16,411 nt of DNA from JADCCX01 sp031373545 (GTDB lineage: Bacteria; Pseudomonadota; Alphaproteobacteria; Rhizobiales; Beijerinckiaceae): the NCBI GenBank assembly GCA_031373545.1, contig JANMMT010000138.1, forward strand, positions 1 to 16,411, read 5' to 3'. This document shows positions 15,007-16,411 of this stretch, in pieces; position 1 is the stretch's first letter, and every line of letters begins with the position of its first letter. The notes beneath the pieces are model-generated. The model made no database searches, was not told the origin of the DNA, and saw only the letters and a list, made by a program, of their open reading frames with translations. A program made the translations under genes and the position numbers.

Positions 15007-16411
15007 ATGGCCAAAGCCGCAGCAACAACCGCCGCTCCCAAAGTCGCCGCAAAGCCAATCGCACCCAAAGCCGCCACCCCGACGGCTTCGATGGTTTCCA
15101 ACGGCACCGGTCGCATCAGCCAGGTCATCGGCGCTGTGGTGGACGTGCAGTTCGAAGGTGAACTGCCGCAGATCCTGAACGCGCTTGAGACGATGAACGG
15201 TGGCAACCGCCTCGTGCTCGAAGTGGCGCAGCACCTGGGCGAGAATGCCGTGCGCTGCATTGCCATGGACGTGTCGGAAGGCCTCGTGCGCGGGCAGGTT
15301 GTGCGCGACACCGGCATGCCGATCGCCGTGCCCGTGGGCGAAGAGACGCTGGGCCGCATCATGAACGTCATCGGCGAGCCGATCGACGAAGCCGGCCCGA
15401 TGAAGACATCGGCCACGCGCGGCATCCACCAGCCCGCACCGTCCTACTCCGAGCAGTCCACGGAAGCGCAGATTCTGGTCACGGGCATCAAGGTGGTTGA
15501 CCTGCTGGCGCCTTACGCCAAGGGCGGCAAGTTCGGCCTCTTCGGCGGCGCGGGCGTGGGCAAGACCGTGCTGATCCAGGAGTTGATCAACAACGTGGCC
15601 AAGGCGCATGGTGGTTACTCCGTGTTCGCCGGCGTGGGCGAGCGCACGCGCGAAGGCAACGACCTCTATCACGAGTTCATCGAATCGGGCGTGAACAAGA
15701 AGGGCGGCGGGGCTGGCTCCAAGTGCGCGCTCGTGTTCGGCCAGATGAACGAGCCACCCGGCGCCCGTGCCCGTGTGGCCCTCTCGGGCTTGACCATCGC
15801 GGAAGACTTCCGCGACAAGGGCCAGGACGTGCTGTTCTTCGTCGACAACATCTTCCGCTTCACGCAGGCGGGTTCGGAAGTGTCGGCGCTGCTGGGCCGC
15901 ATCCCCTCCGCCGTGGGCTATCAGCCCACGCTCGCCACCGACATGGGTGCGCTGCAGGAGCGCATCACCACCACGCAGAAGGGTTCGATCACCTCGGTGC
16001 AGGCCATCTACGTGCCCGCCGACGACCTGACCGACCCGGCACCTGCCACCTCCTTCGCCCACCTGGATGCGACAACGGTGCTGAACCGCTCCATCGCGGA
16101 AAAGGGCATCTATCCTGCCGTGGACCCGCTGGATTCCACCTCGCGCATGCTCTCCCCCATCGTGGTGGGTGAAGAGCATTATCAGGTCTCGCGTCAGGTG
16201 CAGTCGATCCTCCAGCGCTACAAGTCGCTCCAGGACATCATCGCCATCCTGGGCATGGACGAGCTGTCCGAAGAGGACAAGCTGACGGTGTCGCGCGCCC
16301 GCAAGATCGAGCGCTTCCTCAGCCAGCCGTTCTTCGTGGCCGAGCCGTTCACCGGTAAGAGCGGCGAGTTCACCAAGCTGGAGGACACCATCCGCAGCTT
16401 CGAGGAGCTGT
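15007..16411 (+). CDS. atpD: ATP synthase F1 subunit beta (partial, 3' end missing)
   Basis: The catalytic subunit that makes ATP in F1. 468 codons are visible from ATG 15007, which has AGGAG 6 nt upstream. Residues 1-30 are an Ala/Lys/Pro/Thr-rich extension (AAATTAAPKVAAKP) absent from the shorter enterobacterial protein but familiar in some Hyphomicrobiales. After GRISQVIGAVVDVQF the conserved motifs follow: P-loop GGAGVGKT (180-187), GERTREGNDLYHE with catalytic Glu212, Walker B LFFVDNIFRF (276-285), and LLGRIPSAVGYQPTLATDMG. About 45 C-terminal residues lie off the right edge; atpC is expected next but not seen. Confidence 0.98.
   Translation, partial: MAKAAATTAAPKVAAKPIAPKAATPTASMVSNGTGRISQVIGAVVDVQFEGELPQILNALETMNGGNRLVLEVAQHLGENAVRCIAMDVSEGLVRGQVVRDTGMPIAVPVGEETLGRIMNVIGEPIDEAGPMKTSATRGIHQPAPSYSEQSTEAQILVTGIKVVDLLAPYAKGGKFGLFGGAGVGKTVLIQELINNVAKAHGGYSVFAGVGERTREGNDLYHEFIESGVNKKGGGAGSKCALVFGQMNEPPGARARVALSGLTIAEDFRDKGQDVLFFVDNIFRFTQAGSEVSALLGRIPSAVGYQPTLATDMGALQERITTTQKGSITSVQAIYVPADDLTDPAPATSFAHLDATTVLNRSIAEKGIYPAVDPLDSTSRMLSPIVVGEEHYQVSRQVQSILQRYKSLQDIIAILGMDELSEEDKLTVSRARKIERFLSQPFFVAEPFTGKSGEFTKLEDTIRSFEEL

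Noticed and set aside
14926..16179. 417-codon leftward frame opposite atpD
   Set aside because: Antisense shadow; His/Gly/Arg/Val-rich product without domain signals.

Overview
The window looks like a chromosomal segment of an alphaproteobacterium, most likely of the Hyphomicrobiales (Rhizobiales). The reasons are a glycine-dependent 5-aminolevulinate synthase (the Shemin pathway), a class I cytochrome c, an F1 operon in the order atpH-atpA-atpG-atpD with an Ala/Lys/Pro-rich N-terminal extension on the beta subunit, GC-rich codon use, and a DUF1214/DUF1254 protein pair. The genus cannot be read from the sequence. Nothing points to a phage, transposon, CRISPR array or RNA gene; this is mostly housekeeping sequence.

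Layout. Bases 1-1600 hold the 3' part of hemA (+), a bidirectional terminator, and a convergent periplasmic cytochrome c gene (-). Next is a polyprenyl diphosphate synthase (-), probably making the quinone side chain. It is divergent from a tRNA1(Val)-type adenine-N6 methyltransferase (+), whose stop codon lies one base from the stop of a convergent small secreted Tyr/Arg-rich protein (-). Bases 4141-5637 hold an SPFH/stomatin-like gene followed by nfeD (-), a classic membrane-microdomain pair. A divergent region then leads rightward into a lipoprotein of unknown function, PRPP synthetase (prs), a bifunctional class A penicillin-binding protein, and two overlapping genes for anchored DUF1214 and DUF1254 proteins. 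After a 332-base leader without an obvious gene comes atpH-atpA-atpG-[ohr-like]-atpD, which runs off the right edge.

How the genes fit together. Several products serve respiration: heme (hemA), an electron carrier (cytochrome c), the quinone tail (polyprenyl synthase) and ATP synthase. Others serve the envelope: SPFH/NfeD, the penicillin-binding protein, the lipoprotein and the DUF1214/1254 pair. They sit in several short transcription units on both strands, so the proximity is not proof of co-regulation.

Most unusual points. (1) An Ohr/OsmC-type peroxidase gene is embedded between atpG and atpD. (2) The end of that gene is duplicated in tandem as a 17-bp repeat whose four differences are all synonymous third-codon changes, which looks like a recombination scar or an assembly join of two alleles. 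(3) There are at least seven short tandem duplications (12-18 bp), mostly between genes. (4) The hemA/cytochrome c terminator can fold in mutually exclusive ways. No clearly new multi-gene system is visible; the least characterised module is the DUF1214/DUF1254 pair downstream of the penicillin-binding protein.
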